A DNA stretch of 64,000 bases, taken from positions 62,001-126,000 of the forward strand of contig LNKV01000045.1 in assembly GCA_001465935.1 (NCBI GenBank), in the 5' to 3' direction. This DNA is from Clarireedia homoeocarpa. Lineage: Eukaryota; Ascomycota; Leotiomycetes; Helotiales; Rutstroemiaceae. Positions 22,185 through 35,432 of this stretch are shown here, in pieces. How positions within the stretch are numbered: position 1 is the first letter of the stretch; every line of letters starts with the position of its first letter. Made by a program: the position numbers and the translations under genes. The notes under the pieces were generated by a model. It was given only the letters and a program-made list of their open reading frames with translations. It did no database searches and was not told where the DNA came from.

Positions 22185-24211
22185 TCAGTTGACGACCTGT
22201 TCATTCTTGACCTCTCCTTTCTCTCCTACCTCTCCTGCGCTCTTTGCCTCCCTCACTGCAGATCCCTCATATTTCTTATCCTTAACACTCTTCCAGTCCA
22301 ACCCACAGCATACAAGCAACCCTGCAATGGCACAAGCCGTCGTAATCCAGAAGGCATGCGTGAGGCCATCAACATATCCTTGTAAGACCACATGCAACTT
22401 ATCCGTTGCACCAATCTTTGCTAGAATCGGTCGGATCTGCGTCGCTCCTCCCTGAAGAAAGATGTGAGGATCAAGTTCCGGTGCTTCTTTCTGGATTCGA
22501 TTCGTAATGCCATGCTGGAATAAAGATTGAGCTACAGCGACAAAGAGTGATCCGCTGAGGGTTTGGAAGAATGAAACCATGGCTGTAGCGACAGGGATAT
22601 CGTCGAGCGGGAGAACTGCTTGCACGACAACAATTGCTCCTTGGAAACCAACTCCGACGCCTAAACCAGTGAGAACTTGGTATCCGAACCATTTTGCCAT
22701 TGGAGTGTGGAGATCAAGGGTTGTGCATAGGCCTGCGCCAATGGAGAAAAGAACCATGCCGGCTATCTGGAGTGGAACATACTGCCCAAAGGCTGTGATA
22801 AGTCCACCAACAATAATAGAAGAGATAATACTCGACACAAGAAGTGGTAGTAGCTGGATACCAGCGTGTGTAGCGCTTGATCCTTTCACACTCTGGAAGT
22901 AGATCGCTAGATAGTAGATGAGCACAAAGAATCCAGCTCCAAAGAAGAATGAAAAGGCATAAGCGAGAGCCACATTTCTATTTTTGAAGAGGCGTGGTAG
23001 TAGAGTTGCTTTTTCGCCGAGCTTGATTTGAGAGAAGATGAACACGCATGCCATGACCCCTGCACCGCAGAATAACCCAATTATCGTGGCACTGTTCCAT
23101 GGATACTGGTTTCCGCCCCATTGAAGAGCTAAGAGAAGCATGATTATAGTTGGTATGAAGATCGATGCGCCTATCAAATCGAGCTTGAGGATTCTTTGTA
23201 TGATTGTTAAGTTCTCGGGGTTTTTGTCAGTATCGATTTTCAGGACGAAAGATATAACGACGATGGAAAGTGCACCGATGGGAAGGCTATAAAATGTGAT
23301 TAGTAAGTCTAAACCTTGTCGTATTTGGTCGATAGTGGGACATACTTAATGTAAAAGCACCATCGCCATGAAACTTTATCAGTGAAGACTCCTCCGAGCA
23401 GCGGACCGGCCACACTTGCAATAGCCCACATAGACGCGACAAGCCCAAATGCAGCAGGCCGTTTTCGCAGGGGTACTATTTCGAGGTCAGCCTCTTGATA
23501 TGTAGAGTTACTTCGTAGGATTACCTACAACAGAATGCGAGGATATTGACAGCACCAGAAAATAGCCCACCCACTCCGATGCCCGCTACAGCCCGTCCAA
23601 TGATAAGAGCCTTACTAGATGGCGCCGTTCCACATATAAGGGAGCTTTAAGCCGTCAGTACAAAATCAGCATCATATTGTTAGGAGCTTTGAGCAACAAG
23701 TCGTACCCAAGTTCAAACCAACAGATGGCAGCGATGAAGACGAGTTTGTTCTAGAATAACTCAGGGTCAGATTCTCTCAGCGAAGTAAAAAATTCATATT
23801 GCCAATTGTACTGACATTGAAATGAGTGTAAATCTTTCCGAAGGTAGGTTGCAGAGCCGTAGTACTCAGAAGATACGCACTCCCGTACCATCCGATATCC
23901 TGCACACTATGGAATTGATCTGTGATGGACGGAATGGCCGTTGAGATGATGGTTTGATCTAACGCAACCAGAAAGATTGCAAGAGCTAGTGCTCCTAGGA
24001 TCAAAAGAAGCTTGAGACCGTGGGGATACGCCGCCTCATCTTCATCTTTCGTTGTGGAGGAGGAATTGGCAGGCTCAACATCTTCGTTTCGAACATTCTC
24101 TGCTAAAGTTGTGTTATCAATGATTTCTTTGGGTACCTGACCATTGGTTATGGCATTAGTCTCATCCCCGGTCGGAGTAAAATGAGTTTCTTGAGGCACC
24201 TCCTTTCCCAT
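22185..24211 (-). CDS. MFS drug/metabolite exporter, 14-TM (DHA2-like)
   Basis: Five exons on the minus strand: 24211-23816, 23750-23707, 23644-23529, 23475-23346, 23286-22185 (595 aa, all phases consistent). A hydrophilic N-terminus (about 70 aa) precedes LALAIFLVALDQTIISTAIPSI, the DHA2 motif in TM1, then DIGWYGSAYLLSTTALQPTFGKIY. Later motifs are IIGRAVAGIGVGGLFSGA, SMWAIASVAGPLLGG (motif C) and WRWCFYINLPIGA. The last exon carries the remaining helices, including SVKGSSATHAGIQLLP and GFQGAIVVVQAVLP. Such transporters flank fungal polyketide clusters and export the product or give self-resistance. It lies 1.1 kb beyond the 3' end of the PKS, on the same strand, and is probably cluster-bound. 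Confidence 0.9.
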
Positions 24212-25333
24212 CTTCTCGCTGCCCGAGTTCGGATTATCGATCTTCTTCGTCGACAGTCGTTCAATATATATAGCAAGATTGATAAAGTAACGGTTCTTGT
24301 GTTTGAAATGGAACGGATGAGAAGAGTTATGTGAGCGTCAATGGTTCGCAGGTCGCGTTTAAGATGAAGCAGAATGGAGTGTTGTTAGGGAAAACGGCGC
24401 GAAAAGTAAAGGAAGGTAGAAGAAATTAGAAGAAAGTCGAAGAGAGAGGGAGGAGAGTGAAACACAAGAAAGAGATCGACACCCAAATTGGTAGGTAGCG
24501 TGAATACACGATAATGATTCGGTCGTACTTGCCACACTGTTACACAACAAACCAAGATTGGAGCTTCTGTACTCATACACTCATATGGATCGCCCAATAG
24601 TTGTTCCGTCGGCCATTTTGCTCCGATATTTGCTTTCCATTACGGTCAGCTTGCCTACGACTCTGTCTATCAATCAAGCAAATGATAGACCTACATTCGG
24701 CTTTCTCAATTCACCATGATGGAAGCAGCGTTACGCCATACAGAGCTGGGTAAGATTAGAACGTACATCTCTAATGCAGCCACTACCATCCTGTACGTAA
24801 CAAGCATCATGACATCTTGCTTGATCGAATTCAGTGGCTTGCGTGGATTATTAGTACCCTATTGACGGGACACATGCACAATGAAATGCGTATCAGCGGC
24901 AAGACGGCAGCACGCGTTTTACCACAATATCACTGCAATAGGATGGAAAGCCGTGAGTTGAACAATAGGAGGATTCACCCAAGCACTGATAATCTCAGCA
25001 GGCGGGATAGGAGCATTGTGTTTTGCTCAATTGCGTAGATATTTGAGGTCAGGAAAAGCAATATCAAGTGATGCCAAGCCACATTTATGTTTACTTGGGG
25101 AGACCACCAGCCACATCTAGCCTTGTTAGAATAGAGCTAAGGTTAAGCGCAAGCTTACAGTAGCGCTCAGCGCGTAAAGACAACGACACAACGCGTTACC
25201 CGAATTATACACGGACTGCTAATTATGATGTTCTATCAATCTTCTTGTTTGCAACCTTAAAACATACATGCCTACTTAGAGAACCATACTACCACTTCCA
25301 GGATGACAACATTATTTCCATATGCCAACTGCC
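24212..25333. other. Intergenic stretch between MFS promoter and PKS 3' end
   Basis: Contains the upstream region of the MFS gene and the 3' side of the PKS. No gene recognised. Confidence 0.5.
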
Positions 25334-28300
25334 TCAGCAATATTCCGTCAACCAATTCTTCAAGTCACCGATCGTAGGACATTCGATGAATAGAGATGAG
25401 CGGACTTCAATTTTGAGCTCCGCCGCGAACTTCTCGGACAGAACAAGCGAGAGCAAGGAGTTGACGCCAATAGCTAAGAATTCCGTCTCATCTGTAAGCT
25501 CCGCAATGTCTAAAGCAGTCTCTGTGGCGATGAGCTTGAGCGCTGCCGTAACTGTAGGATTGCCCGAGGACACAGGTTGGGAGGTTGGCGGAGCGGAATT
25601 ATCAGAGCTCTGAATGGAAACATCTACCTTTGAGGTAGTAGATGGATTGGAAGTTAGCGGAGGTGGAGCAGGAGTTGGGGAAGCTGAAGAAGTCGGAGGA
25701 GCAGAAGTAGAGGAAAGAGTGGACGGCGGAGTAGCGTAAACTGGCTTTTTTGCACTGACTGGATGGATAGCAGGTTCCGTTGGCTTCTGCTTCAGATCTG
25801 GTGGAGAGAATAGAGAATTCAGCAGAATGCGTGGAAATGTCCGGAAGGTCATCCCTTGCATCAAAGCAATGATGCTGTCGCCGTGCAGAACATAAACATC
25901 TCCCTTGAAGAACCCCGGCTCGTTCTGCTGAGGCACCATCCGCACGTAAGACCGGTAGTGACTACCGGGGACTAGAGGCTTCGCGATTCTTAGCGACTTC
26001 CATCCCGGTGTGACGAAGAAGTTCTTCCGAACATCGGTTGCGTTGCCCCCATTTAGGACGAACCCACCAATATGGAAGACGCTATCGATGTGATGTGGAG
26101 CTACATGCCATTTCCCGCTTGTTTCGCTACTAAGAGTCACCATGCAAGAAGCTTCTAGTCCATTTAGGACTACCGACTGCATGCCGCGGTACTTCTCAGA
26201 GTAGTCAACCAGGTTACCAAAAAGCATATAACTCATGTCCCGCGATAGCTTATTTGCGATTCCTTGGTTGGCCATTTGATCAAGAGCATCTATGCGACTA
26301 GAAACTAGATGGGTATGATGAGACCATTCTTCTAGCCACGCTTCATTGTCTCCATACTTAATGGTAGCCGTGGCAAATTCATCTGTAGCTTCACCGCCTT
26401 GGTCCACATTATACCAGGACAGGCTCACGGAGTAGGACGTGAGGTCGGCCACGGCGCGAACTTCTATCCATTGTGGTCGCGATTGATCATGGCAGACGAT
26501 AAGACCTTTCTCAACTTGGAGGTTTTTCATGTCAAGACCGGGAGCTGGTGCTTTCGGTCTCATCAGAGAATAGAGGTGTGCAGCGAGGGTGAATCCTACA
26601 TCGGCATGGATAGACTACAGAGCCATCAGATAAGCTCATATGAGAAAGGAGGTGTGAGGATCAATGGTTACTTACCGATGTGATAACGTTGTGTCCATTC
26701 ATTCGATGACCACTGGCCGCCTCCAGAAATTCTGGCTGCATCAAATCTGACCGAACCACAAGCTCTGCACCCTCCGCCCAAACCTTTTCATGCACTACAC
26801 GGTGTACGAGAGATGTTCGCAACGTGGAAACCGTCTCGATCTCCGGCGAAACTGCTCTTGGCATCTGATCTTTATGTAACATCCAATCGCCGTTGTACTG
26901 AAGCCAATAATTCTTGTTGTTCCATTTGTATGCAGGTAAATCAATGAGTCTCAGATTCTTCTCAAACGGAGAATGCCATGCATTCCAGTCGATATCTACA
27001 CCTGCAATATGCATTTGTGCCAGGGTCTCAGAGAGGGTGCGGAAATTGTCCTCATCTCGCTTGAGCGATGCTGCTGTTATCGCCAGTGAAGGCATAGCAG
27101 ATTTGATGAAGTTACAGCATATTGGCTGCGGGCCAATATCAATCCAAGCCGTGTCTTTGCTATCGATCAATCCCATCTCCAATGCTTTGTTCATAGCCTC
27201 CGTATAACGAACGGTCTTTCTGGTAGCTTCGCTCATGTATGATGCATTAATGGTTTGGCCATCAAATACACAATCACCCGGCAACGGGGCGATGACCGGG
27301 ATTGTCGGTGCTTTGAAGGTGGCCCCAGCAGCAACTTCTTCATACTTGTCAAGGATGGGGTCCATTTGAAATGAATGAAACGCAAACGGCACACGGATCT
27401 GAACGCAACGACGCCCAAGGGATTCAATCCTTGTCCGCATGTCGGCTAATTCATCAATGGGGCCGCTGATGCACACCGTATCTGGACTATTCACACAGGC
27501 AAGCTCGTATGGTCTGCCTTCCGCGATTTCGGCGATCCACTCAGCGGTAGCAGTCACAGCTAGCATGCTATGTGTATTTGGTGTGCAGAGTTCCTGTAGG
27601 AGCAGTGCCCGGCGTCCAACGAGGAAAATAGCATCACTCGCTGATAGAATACCTGCAGCGTAGAAAGCGGCATATTCGCCGAGACTCGCGCCGACTACAA
27701 TGCTAGGCCTGATTTTGATAGATTCTAGGAGGCGACAGAGTGCGATTTGCACGCACAGGATTGTAAGTTGTGTGGTGACGGGCGCGAATTCGTGGTCATC
27801 TGGGAAATCTTCAGCTAATGCGGGGACAACAGATGGAAAGCCGTGCTGTGTGCAAATCTTTTCCAGCTGAAGAATCTCGGCTTTGAAAAATGGATGTGAT
27901 TCAAATAGTTGCCGCCCAATTCGGGGATAGAAGGTTCCCTGTCCGGAAAAAGTGAATGCAATGGATGGTGCATTGTTGGAAATTGGTCGGTGAGTCTCTG
28001 CAGTTGGTAGATACTTGCGTAAGGATTTTATAATGTCACCGAGATTGTTACCATGTACTGCAATCCGATGATTATGGTGCATTCTTCTGGCTGTCGTGGT
28101 GTAAGACAGATCGGCTAAACGAATAGACGGATTTTGTTCGAGATGGGCGATCATTGACTCGAGGTTTCTCTTCAGGGAAATCTTGCTCTTTGCTGATACT
28201 GCGACTACGTACTCTTTTCTGACATCCTCGAGTGGATTTGATATGAGAGGTGGCTCTTCCAAGAGCAAAGCAGTATTTCCACCCGCAGCACTGAAGTTGT

Positions 28301-30819
28301 TCACTACTGCGTAGCGTTTACGCGTTGGATCTCTATCCCATCTAACTTCTTCATAGGGAATGCGAACATTGAGTTTATCGAGATCTGGAAACAAAGGATT
28401 GAGAGCTGTTTTTATACCGACATGACGTGGGATGACTCCTTTCTTCAACACGAGAAGAACCTTGATCAGGGCCATGATTCCAGCGGCGGCCTCTCCATGT
28501 CCCACATTAGCCTTTACGGCTCCAATGGTTAAGGGAGTAGTTCTTCGAGGCCATTGAGGAGCATATATGCTGGTGACTGATTCAATTTCTGTAGCGTCTC
28601 CGGCCTGGGTACCGGTACCGTGCAATTCGACAAAGTCCACCTCTATCGGGGAAACGCCCGCTTCGCGCGTGATATGTTGATACAAGCTAGCTTGGGTAGG
28701 CGCATGGGGATGTGTAATTGATATAGCATCGGCAGAATGGTTGGTGGCAGATGAACAGATAACCCCCAAGATATTGTCGTTGTCATTGAGTGCGTCCTCT
28801 AGACGTTTCATCACCACAGATCCTATCCCATCGGCTCTGCAGTACCCGTCCGCATTAATGTCCCAGGTCTTGCAACTCCCTGTTTTCGAAAGGAAATGAC
28901 CGCGGCTAAGTCCTGCAAAACCGTCTGAGTTCGTCAAAATGTTCAGTCCACCAGCAACAACCATGTTGCAGTCGCCGTGAAGTAATGATGTGCAGGCTAT
29001 CTGAACTGTTGCTAGGCTCGATGAGCAAGCAGTGTCACAGTCAAAGCTAGGGCCGCAAAATTTGAAGAAATAGTTAATCCTTCCTGGAGCGAAAGCTCGA
29101 CAGCCTCCTGGGATGTAGTATGTATCAACCTCCTGGCCAGCGTTAACCTCACGGTAATCATCGGCGGCTTGTCCATAAAAGGTTCCGATATTTTGTCGTA
29201 CAGTGGATGAAGTACGGTCTGCTACGAAGCCAGACTGTTCAAGTGCCTCGTAAGCGGTGACTAACGCTAATCGGTGCATGGGATCCGTTTGTGCGGCCTC
29301 ACGAGGTGACATATTGAAGAAGCCAGCGTCGAAAAGCCCGGGCTCATTTACGAAACACCCAAATGGAGTCAAACTGGTGTTACGGCGTTGGCCTGTCGGA
29401 TCTGTATGGCTGTCAACGTCATACCTGTCGCTAGGCACTTTCTGGTGAATATCTCGACCTTCCTTGAGAATGTCCCAATAAAGGTCGAGATCATCCGCTC
29501 CTCCTGGAAACCTGCATGACATGCCCACGATTGCAACCTTACTGTCTGCCATCTCCAATGTCGGTCCCTCTGGATCGGCCATGATCCATGCCTTTAGATT
29601 AATGGCTTCACTTTTGCAATCTTGGCTCATCTCTGAGATCATTGAGACTAAGCCGTAAGTCATTTGAGAGGGTCCAGCGTTGTAGATTTGGCAATTCTGG
29701 GCGGATACGGACTTGATTTCTTCTAGGACACTCGTTTTTACACTATCCCAGCGGATTTGGCCTGTCAGAATCAACATAACCACCTGCTCCAAAAGCTCTT
29801 TGGGAGTGCTACCCTGGATAGGTTGGCCGTCCGCTGGTGATAAGAGATGTACTGAACGGCCCAAGTCCCGATTGCCAAATGCGGGGTTCAGAGTTGTCAG
29901 TATTTGTGAAGAATGCGTGCGATTATACAAATGTGGTGCATGACACACAGAGCCATACACAGGGAGACTTCCGAATCGCGTGTATCTAAGCTTTTTGGAC
30001 CATGTGAACAGTTTCTGTAGCTTCGATGGTGGTCCGCTAACTATGACACTTCCCTCGCTTGCGGCGCTGACGAAGATCTTGCTTGGAAGCGGGTTGTTCT
30101 GAAACCTATTTAGTTGCTGTACCTCCTCAAAGGATATAGGGATCAGTGATTTAACCAGACTTACCGTACTTAGGTTGAAAAGCTCTAACTCCTCTGAGAT
30201 TTCTTCTTCAGTGAGGCCGGAAATGTGCCTCGCCCAACTTTCTGCTGCTGTAGTTGGATCCTGCGGCTCTATCTTTTGCGCAACCCCTTCTGACAAGATA
30301 CCGATTCTAAGCGCAACTCGAATGCATTCTGCTCCAGCATGTGGCAAATCTGTCAAGCTAGAAGAGGTAGCCGCAGCAGTTGCACACATCAATCCTATTC
30401 CCAAACCCATGTAACATGAGAATGAGAAGTCTTGTGGATTTTTCTCACAGTATCTGGCTTGTTCTTAGCTTTGAGCTTCCGCGGGTTTTCCTTGACCGCA
30501 AAATATCACAGGTGCAACCTTACCCAATGAAAAGACCCAACTCCACCACACTTGCCAACACGGCTTCTACCGCACTACCCAACGGGAATCTTCGCATATT
30601 TTCAAGTGAAGCGAGATCCAGCACGCTTTTGAAAGGAGGAAACAACTTTCGCTGATCTACGGGCAGCGCATGCACTTCGTTTCGAATCACCGAGGTTGTC
30701 TCGAGAAGAAATTGCCGAAGGAGAACATGCTGCTTGATTTTGGCAAAGATCCGAAGTCGTAGAAAGATATTCTCGACCTGTCCCTCTGGAAACTCATAGT
30801 TGAAGTGGATTATCTTCAT
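25334..30819 (-). CDS. Non-reducing polyketide synthase, SAT-KS-MAT-PT-ACP, no TE (atrochrysone carboxylic acid synthase type)
   Basis: Three exons on the minus strand: 30819-30524, 30453-26676, 26614-25334 (1784 aa). SAT-like region 1-350. KS about 404-830 with Cys575 in DTACSSS, His710 in LHGTG and His751 in NVGHGE. MAT about 930-1240 with Ser1022 in GASLGEY and His1125 in AFHS. PT about 1310-1620 with His1348 in SGHRMNGHNVITSSIHADVGFTLA and Asp1535 in HHIDSVFHIGG. Pro/Ser/Thr linker, then one ACP with Ser1744 in GVNSLLSL. The protein ends 40 residues after that Ser, so there is no TE, Claisen cyclase, reductase or methyltransferase. The SAT motif reads GLGIGL where active SATs have GxCxG. 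This arrangement plus the neighbouring MBL thioesterase fits synthases that make an octaketide cyclised to atrochrysone carboxylic acid. The TTG upstream at 30828 was rejected in favour of the ATG at 30819. Confidence 0.93.
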
Positions 30820-32278
30820 TTCAAACAATTTCTGAGGTATTAGTTGATGCTGTTCCTCACACTTAATCGTGAAGTGGCCGGAAAAGGAGCAATCAGTTGA
30901 TGGTATGGTTCTAAAGACAAAGCAATTTCGTTGGAATGATAAATGAGAAACAAAAATTCTATTATTTATAAAGTATGAATATGTATGTCTTGTATATCAT
31001 GTGACTTTCGGCTGTGCTGGGTGTACTAGAGTCACGGTGATCTAGGCTCTAGCCCATGCCAAAAAAAAAAAAAAAAAAGAGGGAGGTGAGGAGAGAGCTG
31101 AGTTGTGCTCGATTATCTTGTTACAGCGAAGATTCTTGATAGCGGTGTCACATCCAAAACATACTACAGAGTGTATCCAAGGTTGAATCAAGACTTTAGG
31201 ATGCCGAACTGCTGCATGTGGCATGCCGACCTCTACAAGTTTCCTCAATACCGCCATCTATGTCACTCTACCACGCATCTGCAGATGACTACAAGAAGTA
31301 ACTCCAACTCTAAGCCAAGAGCTGAGAATACTCCAAGAACGTTCTAGAGTCAGACGTCGCTGTTCGTATTGCTTGGGGATCTTATCGCTACTCAGGTCAC
31401 AACGCTCTCTTTGTGCAAGCCACATTCATACCACGGTTAAAAAACCTCGGAGAAGCCTAAAAACTCGACGTGCACTATTCAGGTAATGATCCCTCAGACA
31501 TGCATGCATCGTTACAAATCCGATTTCGTCTTCAGGTGAGATTGCAGCCCCAAAGAATATACCAGATACTCAATGCTCTCGGGTACGTGTCATATAAGCT
31601 ACAGATAAAGTGAAGCAGGACATAAGCAAAACATGAGAGAACACAGTAGTAGATGCCGCAATCAGGGTCAGTATGTCACCCCTTACGGCCCCGTCTCAAC
31701 ATCTAGCAATAAACTATCAACTACGTTACCTCCAAAGTCACCGAGACATGCATCGCAGATCACTTCCTAAGGAATTGATTATAGATTGTTGTCTGGAACT
31801 ACTTGAAACGATTCGGTGAGCGTAGATTCTTCCTGCATTTACATGATATTCGTCGTTCAATGTTGTTCAATCTTACGATCGCATATCACAGTCAAAGCTG
31901 TGTTACAAAGATAACGTTTGGATATCCGAAAACTATCATGCAGAGCAGGTAATACCGCAAACGATGAAATCGGAATGGAGATAAGTCACAGCATTACACT
32001 CTCCTCTTACCACATGTATTGTGACTTCATGCTGTGCTAGTCAGAATACTTAAGAGCCCATGATAAGAGAGAAAAACTCGAACAGAAGTATCTCACATCA
32101 TTAATACAGTTTGCAGATTTGGCGTTCAATTATACGCCTATTGTATCGCTTTCCTCGTGGATCTGAACACCAAGGAAATTTCCAGCACATTGTTCAAAGC
32201 CTTTATCTTCAGCTCTCACTTTTACTACCCACGCTTCCACATATAGAGCGTTACGACTTCGATTCATCACAGCCTACC
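30820..32278. promoter_or_regulatory. Shared upstream region of the PKS and MBL thioesterase genes
   Basis: The PKS (minus) and MBL thioesterase (plus) are divergent, so this 1.46 kb should hold both promoters. A poly-A run lies near 31062-31078. I could not identify a repeated operator with confidence, and no gene was recognised. Confidence 0.45.
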
Positions 32279-33289
32279 ATGATTCGCTCTATCAATCAAT
32301 TTATCGATGTGAATGCATTCGAAGAGTATCTTAATGCTCAACAAAAGATCTTGCCGGTGCTACCGGAGGTAACCAATATGTCACCACGTGTAATTAGAAT
32401 ATTGGGAGATAACCCGGGTCCGGTACGTTCACCGAAATGTTTCGGGAAATTTCTTCAAGACATTGTGATACAAGACAAGGGCCGGGAACACTAACATGAA
32501 TAGATGCAACTTCAAGGCACAAACACCTATCTTCTAGGATCAGGGAAACAACGGTTGCTCGTTGACACTGGTGAAGGGAAAAAACATTGGATTGATCTCA
32601 TTTTAGCTGCCCTTGCTGAAGAAAACCTTAGCATCAAGCATGTTCTCTTAACGCACTGGCATGGTGATCACACAGGAGGTGTGCCGGATCTGTTGAAGCA
32701 CTTCCCTGAACTACAGGGCTCCATCTTCAAGTATGATCCTGATTTCAGTCAGCAATCCATCGTCGATGGTCAAACTTTCTCAGTTGAGGGCGCCACAGTC
32801 AGAGCTGTACATACTCCCGGCCATTCAACCGATCACATGTGTTTCCTACTTGAGGAAGAAAACGCTCTCTTTACAGGAGACAATGTCTTAGGACACGGCA
32901 CAACTGTTGTTGAGGATTTAGCCGTTTATTTGCGTAGCCTTGACAAAATGCAAGGCCAAGACTGTGAGATTGGCTATCCCGGTCATGGTGCCGTGATCAC
33001 AGATCTGCGGTGCAAGATGAAGATGGAAATAGGACAGAAGCATAGGAGAGAACGCCAGATCTTGATGGGATTGAAAAGTTTTCAATGCAAGAAGGACTCA
33101 GCTAGTAGGACTGAATGCATGGCTACTGTTGGGGAGCTGGTTGAACATATGTTCGGCGAGCTCCCACTTGCAGTCCGTGAGACAGTCTTCGAACCATTTT
33201 TGGGCGAAGTCTTGATGAAATTAGCGAGTGAAAAGCGTGTGGGGTTCTTGTTCAAGGGTGGCCAAAAGAGGTGGTTTTCAAGAGCCTGA
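32279..33289 (+). CDS. Metallo-beta-lactamase-fold thioesterase (ACTE-type partner of the PKS)
   Basis: Exons 32279-32422 and 32504-33289 (309 aa); the intron 32423-32503 starts GTACGT and ends ATAG, phase 0. The start MIRSINQFIDVNAFEEYL and the segment SPRVIRILGDNPGP, then GTNTYLLGSGKQRLLVDTGEG, are characteristic of atrochrysone carboxyl-ACP thioesterases and the LACTB2-like group. The zinc motif THWHGDH (His99, His101, Asp103, His104) is intact. Downstream ligands appear as HTPGHSTDH, FTGDNVLGHG and YPGHG. In known systems this separate enzyme releases the polyketide from the ACP of a TE-less PKS, which matches the PKS here exactly. It probably shares control with the divergent PKS. Confidence 0.93.
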
Positions 33290-34037
33290 TGCTGGCACAG
33301 TCGTACAATGTATGCGTTAGATACGAGCTGAATCAATAATTGTCCTGCGTTTTTCTCCTATCTTTACCCGTAATCTAGACTTGTTTCACAACTTTAGGAC
33401 AATGCCGAAAGCCTCAATGCGCAATGTGTGTGGCAGCTATATCATCCTAGTACTTTATCTTACCCGTGCTCCACTATTTTTGTATCATCGGCAGCTTAAA
33501 CTTACTATAAGGAACTGTCATACCTTGTACGACATTTATAGTGTCACCCAAGATACATGTCCGGATAGAAAAAATACACTAGAATGTAGTGTAACATTTG
33601 AAATGGATATGCAAGAGGTCCATTATTGTCTTTGCAACAGTACGGGATGCTGTTGGATGCAAGAAATTGGCACTTGCTCCGTCAGCATGCGTAGCTCCCA
33701 ACGCCATGAGTAACTCAGATCAGACACACACTGGAAAACATTAGAACGTCTCCAATAATAATGGAGCTATTATAATTTGAACAATAGGGAGAGTGCAGTC
33801 TAAACTTATCATGATAGACCTCAACGTAATAAGATTTCATGGTAAGGTTTTCAAGTAATCGGTCCGCTCAACAGAGATAGAGTACTGTCTAAGTTCAAAC
33901 AGATTCATCAAATTATATGTTGAAGCTCTAGCTCTGGCTCTCAATTCTAGTTTACAGACGTCGAATTGCTGCGTCCCCATGATATTTGGTTGTGTAGTCT
34001 GATCTACTGTTACGGGTAGAAGATATTGTGTGCTGAA
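33290..34037. other. Convergent 3' stretch between MBL and O-methyltransferase genes
   Basis: No gene recognised. A 110-codon frame near 33381-33713 has no recognisable features and is probably spurious. Confidence 0.45.
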
Positions 34038-35432
34038 CTACTCCGTAAACTGAAAAACAAGAATGCTGAGTGCACTACCAGGAAAGCTACGAAATGACTC
34101 CAACTTCAGTCTCTCATCGGCCGCTGTAACTAGATCCACGAAATCTTTCTTAGATCGCTCCTTGGTTGCTAGCATAGTAAACATGAGGATATCGAGCTGT
34201 CGAACGGCCTTCGTAACGCTAGTTGGTGCTTCGCCCAGCTCAGGAATGACATGGTCAGCAATGATGAGCCTGCTTCCAGTTCTGAGTGCTGGTATCAAGT
34301 TCCGGATGATTTTACGAGCATCCTCATCGCGCCAATTGTGGAAGACACAGCGGTAGAGATATGCATCTGCAACTACTGGCTGTACTTCAAAGAAGTCATG
34401 AGATGAGAAATTGATCCTGCTGGCATATTTTTCAGGCACTTTTGTCTTCGATATCTCAATCACTTCTTTCAAATCCTGAACGTCCAGCCTAATTAGAGGA
34501 TACTTGTCCGCGATTGACATACTCATGTGGCCGGCAGATCCACCCACCTATAGAAGAGTGATTAGTTTGAGTGTAATTGAGTCTTTAATAGGAACGGGTT
34601 CATTGAGACTTACATCAACTAAATGGCCAATTTGAGACCATTCAAATCCATCAGTAATATGTTGGAATGACCAGAAAGAACTAGAGGTAGCTGCACTCAT
34701 CAGACTGTGAAATTCATTCAACATATCTGGATGAGCCTCCGCGTACTTCCAGAATGAAGCAAGTGGCTTTTCGGCCTCTGAAAATGCGATACTAAAAGCA
34801 CACTTATCTTCCTTCGATCCGGTAGGGTCAACCTTTGTTGACTCGAAAATCCTTAATGTTGATGGATAGTGTACGTTGATATCATGCCTAATGGCCGCCG
34901 CAACAACTGTATCACGTACCATCATAGATGAAAGAGCATTATGGCTCACAAAACCGCTCGTATGTTCTGCGAGATAGCCAAAGCAGATTGCATATCTGAT
35001 CAGTCTCTCGAGTACGTCTTCTGCAACTCCTATCGTCGTAGATAGCTCTGTAAAGGAAACGGTGCCGTCAAGTGGAATGAGCTCTGGAATGCGATGGTTG
35101 ACCAAAGCTCTAAGAGCTGCCATTTCCACTACCTATTAAGGGTAAGTACTGCGATGTAAAAAGGGGTAGGCTAGTGAAGACCGATCAAGAACTGAATACT
35201 ATCATACCTTATTACGCAAGTGAAGAAAAGAATCATATGGCCCGTTGGCGAGCAGAATTAATTCTTCTGCAGCCTGGATGAGTTCGGCTCTAGCAGTGTT
35301 GGCCTTCGACCCCAAATCGGGAAAATAGATCGGACTATCATTGCTCATCGTGGGCTCTGGATGTCCATTTTCGCGTAATTGTTTTGTTAGAGTAGATGTA
35401 TTTGCGGAGATCAATGCTGCCAAATTCTCCAT
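34038..35432 (-). CDS. O-methyltransferase, COMT-like (first of a divergent pair)
   Basis: Three exons on the minus strand: 35432-35208, 35132-34614, 34547-34038 (417 aa, phase 0 introns GTATGA/ATAG and GTAAGT/ATAG). The N-terminal ~190 residues form the winged-helix dimerisation part. The SAM-binding glycine loop VDVGGSAGH (about 247-255) spans the last intron. The catalytic-site segment is VFHNWRDEDA with His about 318, followed by LIIADHVIPE. This is the family 2 O-methyltransferase fold (PF00891) used on phenolic polyketides. It sits 480 bp from a second OMT of the same layout on the other strand and probably methylates a hydroxyl of the cluster product. The regiochemistry cannot be deduced. 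Confidence 0.9.

Noticed and set aside
33381..33713. A 110-codon frame after the MBL thioesterase gene
   Set aside because: No domain, signal or conserved-looking pattern. It lies in 3' intergenic DNA and its composition looks random.
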